Assembly: GCA_951394045.1 (NCBI GenBank) | Contig: OX595990.1 | Location: 2,844,549 to 2,908,548 of the forward strand | DNA: 64,000 nucleotides | From: Nitzschia sp. DOCU1 | Lineage: Eukaryota > Bacillariophyta > Bacillariophyceae > Bacillariales > Bacillariaceae | Direction: 5' to 3' | Shown: in pieces, positions 1-10,314 of the stretch | How the letters are laid out: every line of letters begins with the position of its first letter | How positions within the stretch are numbered: the stretch's first letter is position 1 | Position numbers and translations under genes: made by a program | The notes under the pieces: generated by a model | Databases searched by the model: none | Told to the model about the DNA's origin: nothing | What the model saw: the letters and a program-made list of their open reading frames with translations, nothing else

Positions 1-1401
1 GATCTTAATAAGCCACGGGTCGCTTGATAATTGAGGGACGGATAGGATGTCGTCAATGCTCTTGAGGTAGTCTGTACGCCATGTGGCAGCTGTGTTTCCG
101 GGGCACCTGACGATATGATTGTTGTCTTCCATTTCAGCATTGCAGGAGAAACACGATGGGTCTTTCCTCTTATCATTACGGTGTGCAATGTGACCTGTCG
201 GTGCGTGGCGGAACAGATGTTTTACCAAAGTTGACTGATGGGTGCGGTGTGCCGAGAGGGCGCCACTGTGGGCAGCCCAGTCGATGCTGTTGGCCAGGTG
301 TGGGTCCCACTCGAATCGTCGGCTGAGGTAGGATTTCAAATAGGGCCATGTTGCCGCGTCTCGAATTTCTGTCTTGAAGTTAGCGGAGATGGTTCCTTGT
401 TTGCTGTCCAGGGTGGCCCCAGTGGAAGGAAAGTGATAAGCTGTGGGGACTGGGTCCGGGTTCTCGTGGAGATATTGGAGGGCCAGACGAGCGCGGGATG
501 CTGTGTTGATTTGTGCAGGGACAGAGATGGGTCCTGGTGGTTGCGTGTCGGTTGTGTGGAAGATGCTATGGCACGCCCGGATACGACCCCGAACCCCTTT
601 GAGGGAGATATGGAGGACGTTGGTCACATCCCAATCTGGCCACAGAGTGTTGCTTGGGACTTCATACGAGTATTTCAGGTGGGCTTTGATGTGTGTGAAC
701 AAGCCTTTGCTATCCGTGTGAATTTTCAGCGGCTGTTGAGGTGGTACCGTATCGTCCCCTTCTAGCAGTAGGAGAAACCGTGTAAGTGACAGGTGACCGT
801 ACACTTTTGCCCTCATGAGACTAGGTTGAAATCCTGGTGCAGATCCACGGCATTTTGCGACCCACGTTCCCTCGGTATTGCATAGTTGCCATCCAAAGCT
901 GGCTGTCGTGCCTTGTACTTCTCCGCTTGAGCCTCCGATGCCTGTGCAGGTTGAATACCACTCTCTGGAGAATGGTGTTTCCAAGTGAGACAGGAGATGA
1001 CGTTCCCATGGGGCCATGGCGGCGACGATGGCATGCAGATCGGTGGGGAGTGGAACAGCGTTGTTTGCTGGGGGGACCATAGGTGTCCAATGGTCCAGGC
1101 GTAGTGTTGTGGATGGGAATGCTATTCGAGTGATGGATGCGGGGACACTGTCGTCGGGCAGGTGGTTGCACGGCGTTCCAGCTACCGAGAATCGATGGTG
1201 GTGGATTGCTTGGTTGCGCCGACTCCTTGCCTTTGAGTGGTGGCAACGCCGTTCGACTGATGCGAACCCTTCCGACGTAGACGGATCGTTTGCGTTACAC
1301 ACGGGATTGTGTGTGGAATTTTGTGTGGAGTATTTTGAGTCTATTTTCACGGTAGAGAGCAGAGTGCGCCAAAAGTAACTTGGGTGGTGCAAACTATATT
1401 G
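1..1401 (-). CDS. Retroelement polyprotein relic, C-terminal part (partial at left edge)
   Basis: The minus strand is open for 467 codons from 1401 to the window edge; TAG at 1402-1404 closes it upstream and no start codon fits the family. Reading N to C, there is a segment ending LDHWTPM, a region with ASFGW, RGSAPGFQPS and SLMRAKVYG, then IHTDSKGLF, which together look like the RNase H part of a non-LTR-type reverse transcriptase protein. A C-x2-C-x8-H-x3-C knuckle (CFSCNAEMEDNNHIVRC) near positions 100-155 is typical of the tail of such proteins. The polymerase domain would lie upstream of 1401 and is absent, so the copy is 5'-truncated. The RNase H first acidic position appears lost (STCTGIGG). 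The frame is still free of stops, which suggests a recent copy or retained function. Family assignment is by eye. Confidence 0.6.
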
Positions 1402-1767
1402 CTAGTACTAGCCCTCTTGCGATTGTCCCACGGAACAAAGTATCGTACTACTCCAACCTGTAATTAGGAAAGGGGCCATTATCCATCCTAACTTTGGCGC
1501 GCGCGTTGGACGTCGTAGGGCATATCGAATATGGCGTTGAACGAGCACAGCCAACACGACGTCTTGCCTATGCGCATGAAACAAAACTATCGGAAGTAGG
1601 GCGAAATCCTTCCGTCGAATTTGTTGCATGGAAGTTAGAAGCAAAACAATCACAATATGTGCGATGACGCCCAAGTTGCATGCTTCTAGTTGATTTTGTG
1701 GTATACAGTCGGTGAAAAAAAGGTCAAACACCTTACTAGAGATAACTCAAGCTAAAAAGGAAAGAAG
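1402..1767. other. Upstream region of tandem gene copy 1
   Basis: No gene is seen. The stretch from about 1493 to 1580 is homologous to about 4882-4975 upstream of copy 2 (shared GGCGCG, GCGTTGGACGTC, GGGCATATC and CATGAAACAAAAC blocks), so it is probably the duplicated promoter. The retroelement relic ends about 90 bp before this block. Confidence 0.5.
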
Positions 1768-4222
1768 ATGTGGAAACGATACAACCACGCCATCGAAAGC
1801 CAACAATACCATGAGGGATTCCAGCCGCTTAGCGAACCGAACGGTGAAGTCTCATCATATGCGGAGGTAAGAAGAATGCTCGCCTGCGATTTCACATCTC
1901 GTGATGCAGGATGACTGACTTGTTCTCTGTAATTGATCAAATATTGACAGGCATGGAGAATTCTTGGAACGTACATTGATTGTACACCAACCGATGACGA
2001 TGATGGCCAAGGAAACGGTGACGCCCCACTTTGCAGAAGATGGTGGATCTATGCTGCGGTAAGTAGAAATAGAAACAAACCCCCCTGGCCACCTGATTCG
2101 TTATCGTATTCCCACTCAAACCAACCACTTGCTCCGTTATTGTCCTCTCCGCTTGCTCATAGTATATCGACGAGAACAACGCGGGAAACGGCTTAACTGA
2201 GTATCAATATATGGATCCCGTCACAGGGGAGTGGATCGAAGTGTGCGATCTCGGCAATGGGAGTCAACGTTGCAAACGGATGGACTGCCACGAGTCCGAC
2301 ACACATTTCACTCACATTGGAACGTACAAGATATTACAAGAAGATGGAGACTTCTTCGACCAACTTTTCAAACATCAAGGTTATTGTGTTTGGGACGACG
2401 ATCAGTACGAGTTCATGCAACAAGCCAAGGATATGTGGCCTGATGGATGCACACAAGCCGAGGATATCTACGACTCAAATGGCAACAAGGTGTACTACGA
2501 TTTGAAACCACTCGAGTTCGGGAAACAAACAGTGGGGTTGTATTCCGATCCTTCGTGTATTCACAGTCTCAGTGACGAAGAATCCAATTACTTGTGGGAC
2601 AATGTGATGCGAGGTGGGGATGGTGATGACCATGACGACGATATATCGTATTTGTATTCTAATCTGGCACTGTGGGACCAGGCGATGGATATGTTCCGTG
2701 TTTGTCAGCCCTGTATTTCATACCGTTTTCCAAGTGTGCGTGCCGCGTACTCGACATCTCACCACTGGTGGCGGGAGCGCAAGCTCGAAAACGCGCAAGC
2801 CGATGTCGATGATGGCAGTCCCTTCTATTGCAATGATGCAGCGGGATACCAGAACGTGAATCAGGTACGTAGGAAGAATGAATCAACGGGCCAAATCCAC
2901 GACCCTCGACATCGCAAGTTAAAGGAGACGTCTTATGTTTTTCGTTGTCTTTATAGTGCTACAAGTTTGCTTCTAAAACGGATATGCAGCGGGCTTCGTT
3001 TGAAGACCTTCAGCTGGCACATGTTCAGGGGACAATTCTCAAGGTTAACTATGATGCGGTGTCACTTGGAAAAGTACCTATGGATGATGTGCGGGGCGAA
3101 AGGAAGATCATCTTTGCTCGGATATACCTATATGCTTCCTTGGTTTCTTTTTCTCTGGCATTCGTGTACTATCTAAGTGTTCGGTTTCGTGTGATGAGCA
3201 ATGATCCGAACTTCTTCAAGAAGCCACGTGCTCGTCGTCGGCGCATCAGATTTATGGACCGCGAGGCTCTGTTAGATGGAACTCATAAGGACATGAAACA
3301 GGCTCCTATCGGCACCAAAGTACTTCAAACAACTCGAAATGTGACTAAGAGGCTTCAGGAGTTTGGTCCTCGTCGACAGAAAGCTAAGTCGGAGGCACAT
3401 CATGAACCGGGGTTGACTGCTCATGCCAATCGTTTGGTCGACAATCACAATAGTATGAAAGGATCGCCCAGAGCAAGCGGTAGAGCTTCTGTATCTAGCA
3501 GTCCGAGAAGGCAACGCAACCCTTCGAGACACATTTCGAATTCATCCAGCAGGTTGGACAAACCCATCGCCACTGCCCATGGTTTGGTCCATAATCACAC
3601 AAGGAGCCGATCGTCTAGAGCACGAGACGGAGCCTTTACATCTAGCAGTCCAACGAGGCAACGCAACCCAACCAGACAGGTTTCAACCTCACCCAATAAA
3701 TTGAAGAACAAAGCAAGCCCTGGCTCCTCAAAGCCTGACATGGTGCGTCCACGTTCTCTTAGCCCGAGCAACGGCGTTGCCGTTTCCCAAATTTCGAGCA
3801 GTGCTCGGAGACATGGCAGCCCGCATGAGCCAAAGGTACTATACAGTCCTAGGAGTACCAGAAAAACTGGCATGTCACCTACGCAACGTGGCAGAAACAA
3901 TGAGACTTCACCACCAAGAAGGCCAGGGGGCGCACGTTCACCCAGTCCTCGGCACATTGTCGCTTCCCAGATGTCAAGCCGTCGCAATCATCCAAGCAGT
4001 CCGACGAGATCTCCTAGTCCGAACAAAAAGAATGCGAGGGCATCGAGTCCGTACCACCAGAAGAGGTCGAGTTCTTCACCGAGAAGAAAAAATTCTCATT
4101 CTCCTGGCGCACAACGGAGGATGATTCAACCAAGAACGACCATGCACTCGGAATCACCAGCTCAGAAGAGATCTTTGAAATCGCCTAGTCGACGAGATGA
4201 ATCATGGAATACGAACGGGTAG
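1768..4222 (+). CDS. Tandem copy 1: single-pass membrane protein with Cys-rich ectodomain and basic Ser/Pro tail
   Basis: Four exons are inferred: 1768-1866, 1951-2058, 2163-2864 and 2957-4222, joined by GT-AG introns of 84, 104 and 92 bp with all junctions in frame (724 residues). An in-frame TAA just before ATG 1768 supports this start; there is no signal peptide. The first 370 residues are acidic and Cys-rich (RRWWIY, VCQPCISYRFPS). One hydrophobic span follows in exon 4 (YLYASLVSFSLAFVYYLSV), then about 300 residues rich in Arg, Ser and Pro with repeated SPRR, SPSPR and SPNK motifs. I do not recognise the family; an outside/inside arrangement with a phosphorylatable basic tail is inference. 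It is the first member of a direct tandem pair with 5123-7944. Confidence 0.75.
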
Positions 4223-5122
4223 CACATAAATGAGCCGTGGTTAAGGCCGGTGACAGTCATCGGCGCTTGGTCATTTGTAGGCTGAGAAGTGTTCGCTTAG
4301 CACTAGCCTTGTTATCATAGAGTTCCAGTCTTGGGCTGCCTGAGTCAACAAGACGTATCACGTCTAAGGACTGTAGAAGCCCTTGCGTTTTCTCGAATAT
4401 ACAAAAATGATACACTGACAAGGCCGGGCTCCCATTTTCATAATGCACAATAAAAATAGCAATCCGTCATCATTCAAGTGCGGAGAACCAAACTGTATGA
4501 GCTGTCTTCTACTAAGGCGACGCGAGGCTGAGCCAGTATCGTCATACGATACAATGCAAAGAAAGCAACAGTAGACGAGAGAAAAAGAGCTGGTCCATCA
4601 TTTTCCCGGGTGCGGCCCCTGTAATATTGTTGTTGGATGTTGCTGAATGAGGAAGACGAGCGGCGGAGCAAATCATAATAAACGACGACGTAATTGCATT
4701 GACCTCTCGGCATTCTTGCTTCCTCATATGTTGGGAGCACTTCAGTGCACCAAAATTGGAGTCGCACAAAAATTGGCCTTTGCCATGCATCAAACGAAAT
4801 ACTAGCTGACGTCTGACTCGATGACTGCTCGCCCTATGCAAGTTTTGGGAGCAAAGGGATGAGGCTATTACCGACCAGGAGTTGGCGCGTGCGTTGGACG
4901 TCCAAGGGCATATCCAATATGGCCGTTGAGCGAGTACGGCCAGCAAGTCATCCGTTTGGGCACATGAAACAAAACCGTATAAAAGACGTCGTTTTGTTCA
5001 GTGCAATCCAGATGTTCAATTTCTCGAGGGAAAAGTTGGAAGAATGATCGCATATATACTAGAAATGCATCCCAGGTTGCATGCTTCTTGCTAGATATAC
5101 CTCAAACTAAAAAGGAAAGAAG
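4223..5122. other. Intergenic region between tandem copies
   Basis: This holds the 3' flank of copy 1 and the promoter of copy 2. The part after about 4880 matches the region upstream of copy 1 (about 1493 on). Short open frames here have no recognisable product. Confidence 0.5.
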
Positions 5123-7944
5123 ATGTGGAAACGATACAACCACGCCATCGAAAGCCAACAATACCATAAGGGATTCCAGCCGCTTAGCGAACCGAACGGT
5201 GAAGTCTCATCATATGCGGAGGTAAGAAGAATGCTCGCCTGCGATTTCACATCTCGTGATGCAGGATGACTGACTTGTTCTCTGTAATTGATCAAATATT
5301 GACAGGCATGGAGAATTCTTGGAACGTACATTGATTGTACACCAACCGATGACGATGATGGCCAAGGAAACGGTGACGCCCCACTTTGCAGAAGATGGTG
5401 GATCTATGCTGCGGTAAGTAGAAATAGAAACAAACCCCCCTGGCCACCTGATTCGTTATCGTATTCCCACTCAAACCAACCACTTGCTCCGTTATTGTCC
5501 TCTCCGCTTGCTCATAGTATATCGACGAGAACAACGCGGGAAACGGCTTAACTGAGTATCAATATATGGATCCCGTCACAGGGGAGTGGATCGAAGTGTG
5601 CGATCTCGGCAATGGGAGTCAACGTTGCAAACGGATGGACTGCCACGAGTCCGACACACATTTCACTCACATTGGAACGTACAAGATATTACAAGAAGAT
5701 GGAGACTTCTTCGACCAACTTTTCAAACATCAAGGTTATTGTGTTTGGGACGACGATCAGTACGAGTTCATGCAACAAGCCAAGGATATGTGGCCTGATG
5801 GATGCACACAAGCCGAGGATATCTACGACTCAAATGGCAACAAGGTGTACTACGATTTGAAACCACTCGAGTTCGGGAAACAAACAGTGGGGTTGTATTC
5901 CGATCCTTCGTGTATTCACAGTCTCAGTGACGAAGAATCCAATTACTTGTGGGACAATGTGATGCGAGGTGGGGATGGTGATGACCATGACGACGATATA
6001 TCGTATTTGTATTCTAATCTGGCACTGTGGGACCAGGCGATGGATATGTTCCGTGTTTGTCAGCCCTGTATTTCATACCGTTTTCCGAGTGTGCGTGCCG
6101 CGTACTCTTCCAAGCCGTTGTTCAAATGGTGGGACCAACGCAAGCTCGAAAACGCGCAAGCCGATGTCGATGATGGCAGTCCCTTCTATTGCAATGATGC
6201 AGCGGGCTATCAGAACGTGAATCAGGTACGTGCAAGAAAGTCAAACCCATGGGGATCTTTAACTTTACTCTACACCGAACTGACAAGCGTTTCATCTTGG
6301 GTTCTTTGCTCACAGTGCTACAAGTTTGCTTCTAAAACGGATATGCAGCGGGCTTCGTTTGAAGACCTTCAGCTGGCACATGTTCAGGGGACAATTCTCA
6401 AGGTTAACTATGATGCGGTGTCACTTGGAAAAGTACCTATGGATGATGTGCGGGGCGAAAGGAAGATCATCGTTGCTAAGAGCGTTTTGGGTGTTTCGAT
6501 ATTCATTTTTCTCCTTGCTATCCGGCACTACAGAAAAACCACATATCGTATAAAGAGAAAGTATCAAAAATACCACAAAGAAAAACGCTCTCGTCGGCGG
6601 CGTATCAAATTTTTGGATCAAGAGACTCTGCTAGACGAAACTGAAACGTCCTTGGCGAGCGAAGATAATCTTAGCTCGAAGAAGGCTCATCACGCAACTA
6701 AAGCGTCCAAGGATGCTTACAGTCGACCGGAGGAAAAGCAAGTAGTTCAAACCGAAAAGTCCTGGTGGCCAAGCAAAGATCATCCCCACTTGGAAAGGGA
6801 TCATGTCGCAGATGACGAACCAGGGCGACGGGAAATGGATCAACAAAACGAAACTGGAAATTACTTGGCAGGCGTAGATGTCCACAGCTCAGGAAGTGAT
6901 TATCAAATGCTTCAGGATAATGATGGTCAGCGACCGAAATCGGATCATGACTTGAAGCCAACTTTCCAGGATGGTGGTGGTCAACGAGCAATTGATCGAC
7001 ACGATGAAGCCAAAGAATATCCTGTACCAATAGATTTTCACGGATTGGAAAGGGATCTTCAAGTTCTCAATGACGATGGTCGTCGACCGGCGGAAAAGGA
7101 TCGTCGCTCATCGAAAAAGACTAGGGATGGAAGTACCCGACGGGAAAAGCATCGACTAGGTGCAACTGAGCGCAAATCAAACAAAAATATCAGTAACTTG
7201 GAAAGGAATCAACTCGTAGCTGATAGACCTCGGGATGATGGTCGTCGACGAAAAATCAAATCGGAGGCTCATCAAGGAGAAGTGTCGACTGGCGGTAGCC
7301 GCCGTGTGATCGACCATTTGCTCTACGACGATGAAGCTGATGACCACGGAGAGAAGGACGAACGGGAGAAGCGCTGGGTTGATCACAGCAGCCCCGTGCG
7401 CGTTTCCGAACTTGTTCAGAAGTTTGATCGTCCTGGCTCCCCACCAGTAACTGGTATGGTACCGTCTCATTCCCCTGGCTCGAGGCGTGCGGTTGCTTCC
7501 AAGGTCCCAAGCAGCCCTAGAACGAAGGGCAGCCCACGAATGCAGTACGACAGTCCTGCCAGAAGTCCTGGCATGTCACCTTCCCAACGAAGTAGACCCG
7601 TTGCGACCTCGCGACCAAGGCCAGGAGGCGCACGTTCACCAAGCCCTCGGCGCACAGTCGCTTCCCAGATGTCAATCCGTCTTAATCATCCAAGCAGTCC
7701 GACGAGATCTCCTCCGAGTCCGAACAGAAAGATTGCCAGGCCAGTATCAAGTCCTCAATCCAACGCCCGACCGCGTTCTTCATCGACAAATGTGCATCCA
7801 CATTCCCCTAACGCTCGGCGTAGGATGGTCCAGCCGACACCGACTACATACTCAGAAATACCACCTCAGAGTAGATCTCAACAATCGCCCCGTCGACGAC
7901 GAGAAGATCCATGGAATCCGGACTATGGGCAAGGATACTACTAA
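5123..7944 (+). CDS. Tandem copy 2: single-pass membrane protein with Cys-rich ectodomain and long charged tail
   Basis: Four exons are inferred: 5123-5221, 5306-5413, 5518-6225 and 6316-7944 (847 residues). Introns 1 and 2 are the same length and practically the same sequence as in copy 1, while intron 3 (6226-6315) is unrelated in sequence. Intron 3 is 90 bp without a stop in frame, so its retention would add 30 residues without breaking the protein. The first 370 residues match copy 1 except for a short block (SSKPLFKWWDQRKL). The membrane span differs (SVLGVSIFIFLLAIRHY), and the tail is longer, with a charged Asp/Glu/Arg/Lys part and then an SP-rich end that shares GGARSPSPR, VASQMS and NHPSSPTRSP with copy 1. 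Function unknown. Confidence 0.75.
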
Positions 7945-8388
7945 GAGTGATTTCATGGGGGTCGACGGGGCTCTTCTATGTAGAAATATAAGAGACAAGG
8001 AATTTGTAGGAGAGATCATCAGTGCCAGCTCTCAGCCATACTTCAAACACTTTAACCTAAAGAGTAATGAAATCAACCACTTTCTTGCCGTCTAATATGG
8101 GTGCATCTTTGCATTTCATCAATCGCCAAGTGGTAAATAGAGTCGGATTAGTCCCACACCATCAAAGCGGCGATTTTTTGCGAGGACACCACACCATAAT
8201 ATTGCCGTCGTCAGCCAACGATTTGGTTTCGTTCGTTTTCAGGCACCCCTTGCTGTTGTTACAGAAACCATTCCTTCAGAAGCTACCTGGTACATTAATA
8301 AGGCAACCCCACGACGTCAAGCAAATGAGATGTGACTTTTGACTTTTGAAGAGAAAAAACTAAGTGAGCAGCTCGATCGATCATCATC
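7945..8388. other. Intergenic region
   Basis: 3' flank of tandem copy 2 and 5' flank of the dihydrouridine synthase gene. No feature recognised. Confidence 0.5.
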
Positions 8389-9657
8389 ATGAGTTCCTCG
8401 AGTCCTACGATGATTCGAGATAAGATCGTCTTGGCGCCAATGGTCCGAGGATCGGAACTTGCCTTTCGACAAATTGTTCGCCGTTATGGAGTGAAAACTT
8501 GCTACAGTCCAATGTTGCGAGCACATGAAGTCGTCAAAGCTCTCACGATTTGGAACGAGTGGCGACGTCGTGATGGCGGCAACATGAAGGGGCCAGCGGA
8601 TGATGATGGCCGGAATTCGTCGACCCAAGACAGCGACGACAACGACAAAAGGAGTGATATTCCACCAGGAATATCACACGAGGACGGGATACTAGTGATC
8701 ACGGATATTGTACCCGATCCGGCTCCAGTGGTGGTGCAACTTTGTGGGAACAATCCTTCCACGCTGTTCGAAGCCACACGTGGACTTTTGGACCTGCACT
8801 ATGCGGCGGACATACCCTGCTGTTTAGAAGGTATCGATCTCAACTTGGGATGCCCTCAGGAATGCGCCCTACGAGGCGATTTCGGCGCTTTTCTGGCAGA
8901 GAACAAGCCTGAAATAGCAATTGCGTGCGTGCAAAGTATGCGGCGAGCTATTGAACATACCTCGCCTGGAAAAGATGCACATCGGCCTCGACTTTCCTGT
9001 AAAATTCGTCTATTCGATACGGATGATCAGACTATTACGTTTGCAAAGCAATTGGTGGAGGCCGGCTGCGAATTGTTGGCAGTACACTGCCGAAGGCGGT
9101 CAGCCAAGTCAGAAGGCCCACCCGATCTAGCTGCTGGTAGAAAATTGGTGGAAACTCTGCCTGAGATTCCTGTGATAATCAATGGTGCGATCTTGTCACC
9201 GAAAGACGTACACGATGCGCTTTCACAAACCAATGCTGCTGGCGTTATGATAGCGAGTGGGTTTCTGATCAATCCCCGGCTGTTAGTGGAATCACACGTG
9301 GATCCGGCCATATTGGCAGCAGAATATTTGGAGAGCTGTGATCAATACCCTCCCGCCACGCCGTTGGGCATCCGAAGGCATTTGAGGTGGATCTTTCGTG
9401 CCAACCTGGAACCCAAAGACAAATCGCCCGAGAGCTTCAAGGATTGGAGACCTAGGCTGTGGACCTTTCTTGTTCGGCCGTATTTGGAGACGCTGGATCA
9501 GTTTCGACAAGTCGTAACACTGTACGTCAAACTAAATGGATCCGAGATGCCGCCATCGCTGTGTAATCAACCCGACGTAACCTTCAAAAGCATCCGGAAT
9601 CACCCAAGCCGTTCGAAAGGCGACACCGCCTCCAAGAAGAGAAGGATTGACTGCTAG
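8389..9657 (+). CDS. tRNA-dihydrouridine synthase (Dus1/Dus4 type)
   Basis: Intronless, 422 residues. This FMN enzyme reduces specific uridines in tRNA to dihydrouridine with NAD(P)H. Visible family motifs are the N-terminal APMVRGSELAFR flavin-site block (about residue 17), CYSPML, VVQLCGNNP, and the catalytic-cysteine segment NLGCPQECALRGDFGAFL. Then come LSCKIRL, a barrel-end segment EIPVIINGAIL and GVMIASGFLINP. The block order and the SELAFR/CYSPML wording fit the Dus1 or Dus4 branches better than Dus2 or Dus3; Dus4 is slightly favoured by APMVR, but this is not decided. Two low-complexity acidic stretches (about residues 65-100) are an insertion relative to the usual core. The start is the first ATG, after a short leader. 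Nothing suggests organelle targeting. Confidence 0.92.
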   Translation: MSSSSPTMIRDKIVLAPMVRGSELAFRQIVRRYGVKTCYSPMLRAHEVVKALTIWNEWRRRDGGNMKGPADDDGRNSSTQDSDDNDKRSDIPPGISHEDGILVITDIVPDPAPVVVQLCGNNPSTLFEATRGLLDLHYAADIPCCLEGIDLNLGCPQECALRGDFGAFLAENKPEIAIACVQSMRRAIEHTSPGKDAHRPRLSCKIRLFDTDDQTITFAKQLVEAGCELLAVHCRRRSAKSEGPPDLAAGRKLVETLPEIPVIINGAILSPKDVHDALSQTNAAGVMIASGFLINPRLLVESHVDPAILAAEYLESCDQYPPATPLGIRRHLRWIFRANLEPKDKSPESFKDWRPRLWTFLVRPYLETLDQFRQVVTLYVKLNGSEMPPSLCNQPDVTFKSIRNHPSRSKGDTASKKRRIDC

Positions 9658-10314
9658 AATCTCTTATCTACTGCTCTTACTTTGGATTAGGAGCTGACCT
9701 GTAGGATGCGACTGCTGTGGCGCAAACATTTCGGAAGGGGCTTGCAAGAATAGAAATGATTCAAAACGCGCCGCGCCTCTTCTCATGCTGTTCAGCGGCT
9801 GCCATGTGATGTCGACTGAAAACAAAGATGTTAAGAGTGGCATCGCTAACGGAACTACTGGCAAATTTCGTCATGCGGTTCTCAAGGAAGATCGCAAAGT
9901 TCATCCGATGCGGTTGAATGGCATTTGGGTCAACGCAATCGACGCTGATGATGTTGACCATCTTCGCATTGAGTTTTTCGACTGCAGACGGGTGGGATCA
10001 TTCTAGGTAACGGCATCAAAAGCAACTTACCATCGGAAATTCCCACTGGTGGAGTATGGTGTAAAGCTTGATCCAGAAATTACTTTGCAAATGGTGCAAT
10101 TCGAAATTGTAGCAAATTTGCGACGACGACACACAAACTGCAAGGCAAATCACTTGAATTTCTAGTGATTGCGCAATGGGCAAATCAATCAGAATGGGCT
10201 TATTGCGCGATTTCAACGGATCCGTCTTTCTTCGCAAAGATGAAATGTGTATAAAAATTTAACCATTGTATTGAGCTAAATTGAAAGGCTATAGTTGATC
10301 AATGTCTTGTGATC
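9658..10314. other. Convergent intergenic region
   Basis: Lies between the stop of the plus-strand Dus gene and the stop of the minus-strand receptor gene. Short open frames are not supported by codon pattern or homology. No RNA gene recognised. Confidence 0.45.

Noticed and set aside
238..1378. Plus-strand open frames over the left edge (238-765, 837-1082, 1016-1378) and minus frames 813-1246
   Set aside because: All are other-frame readings of the longer minus-strand retroelement frame, which alone gives family motifs.
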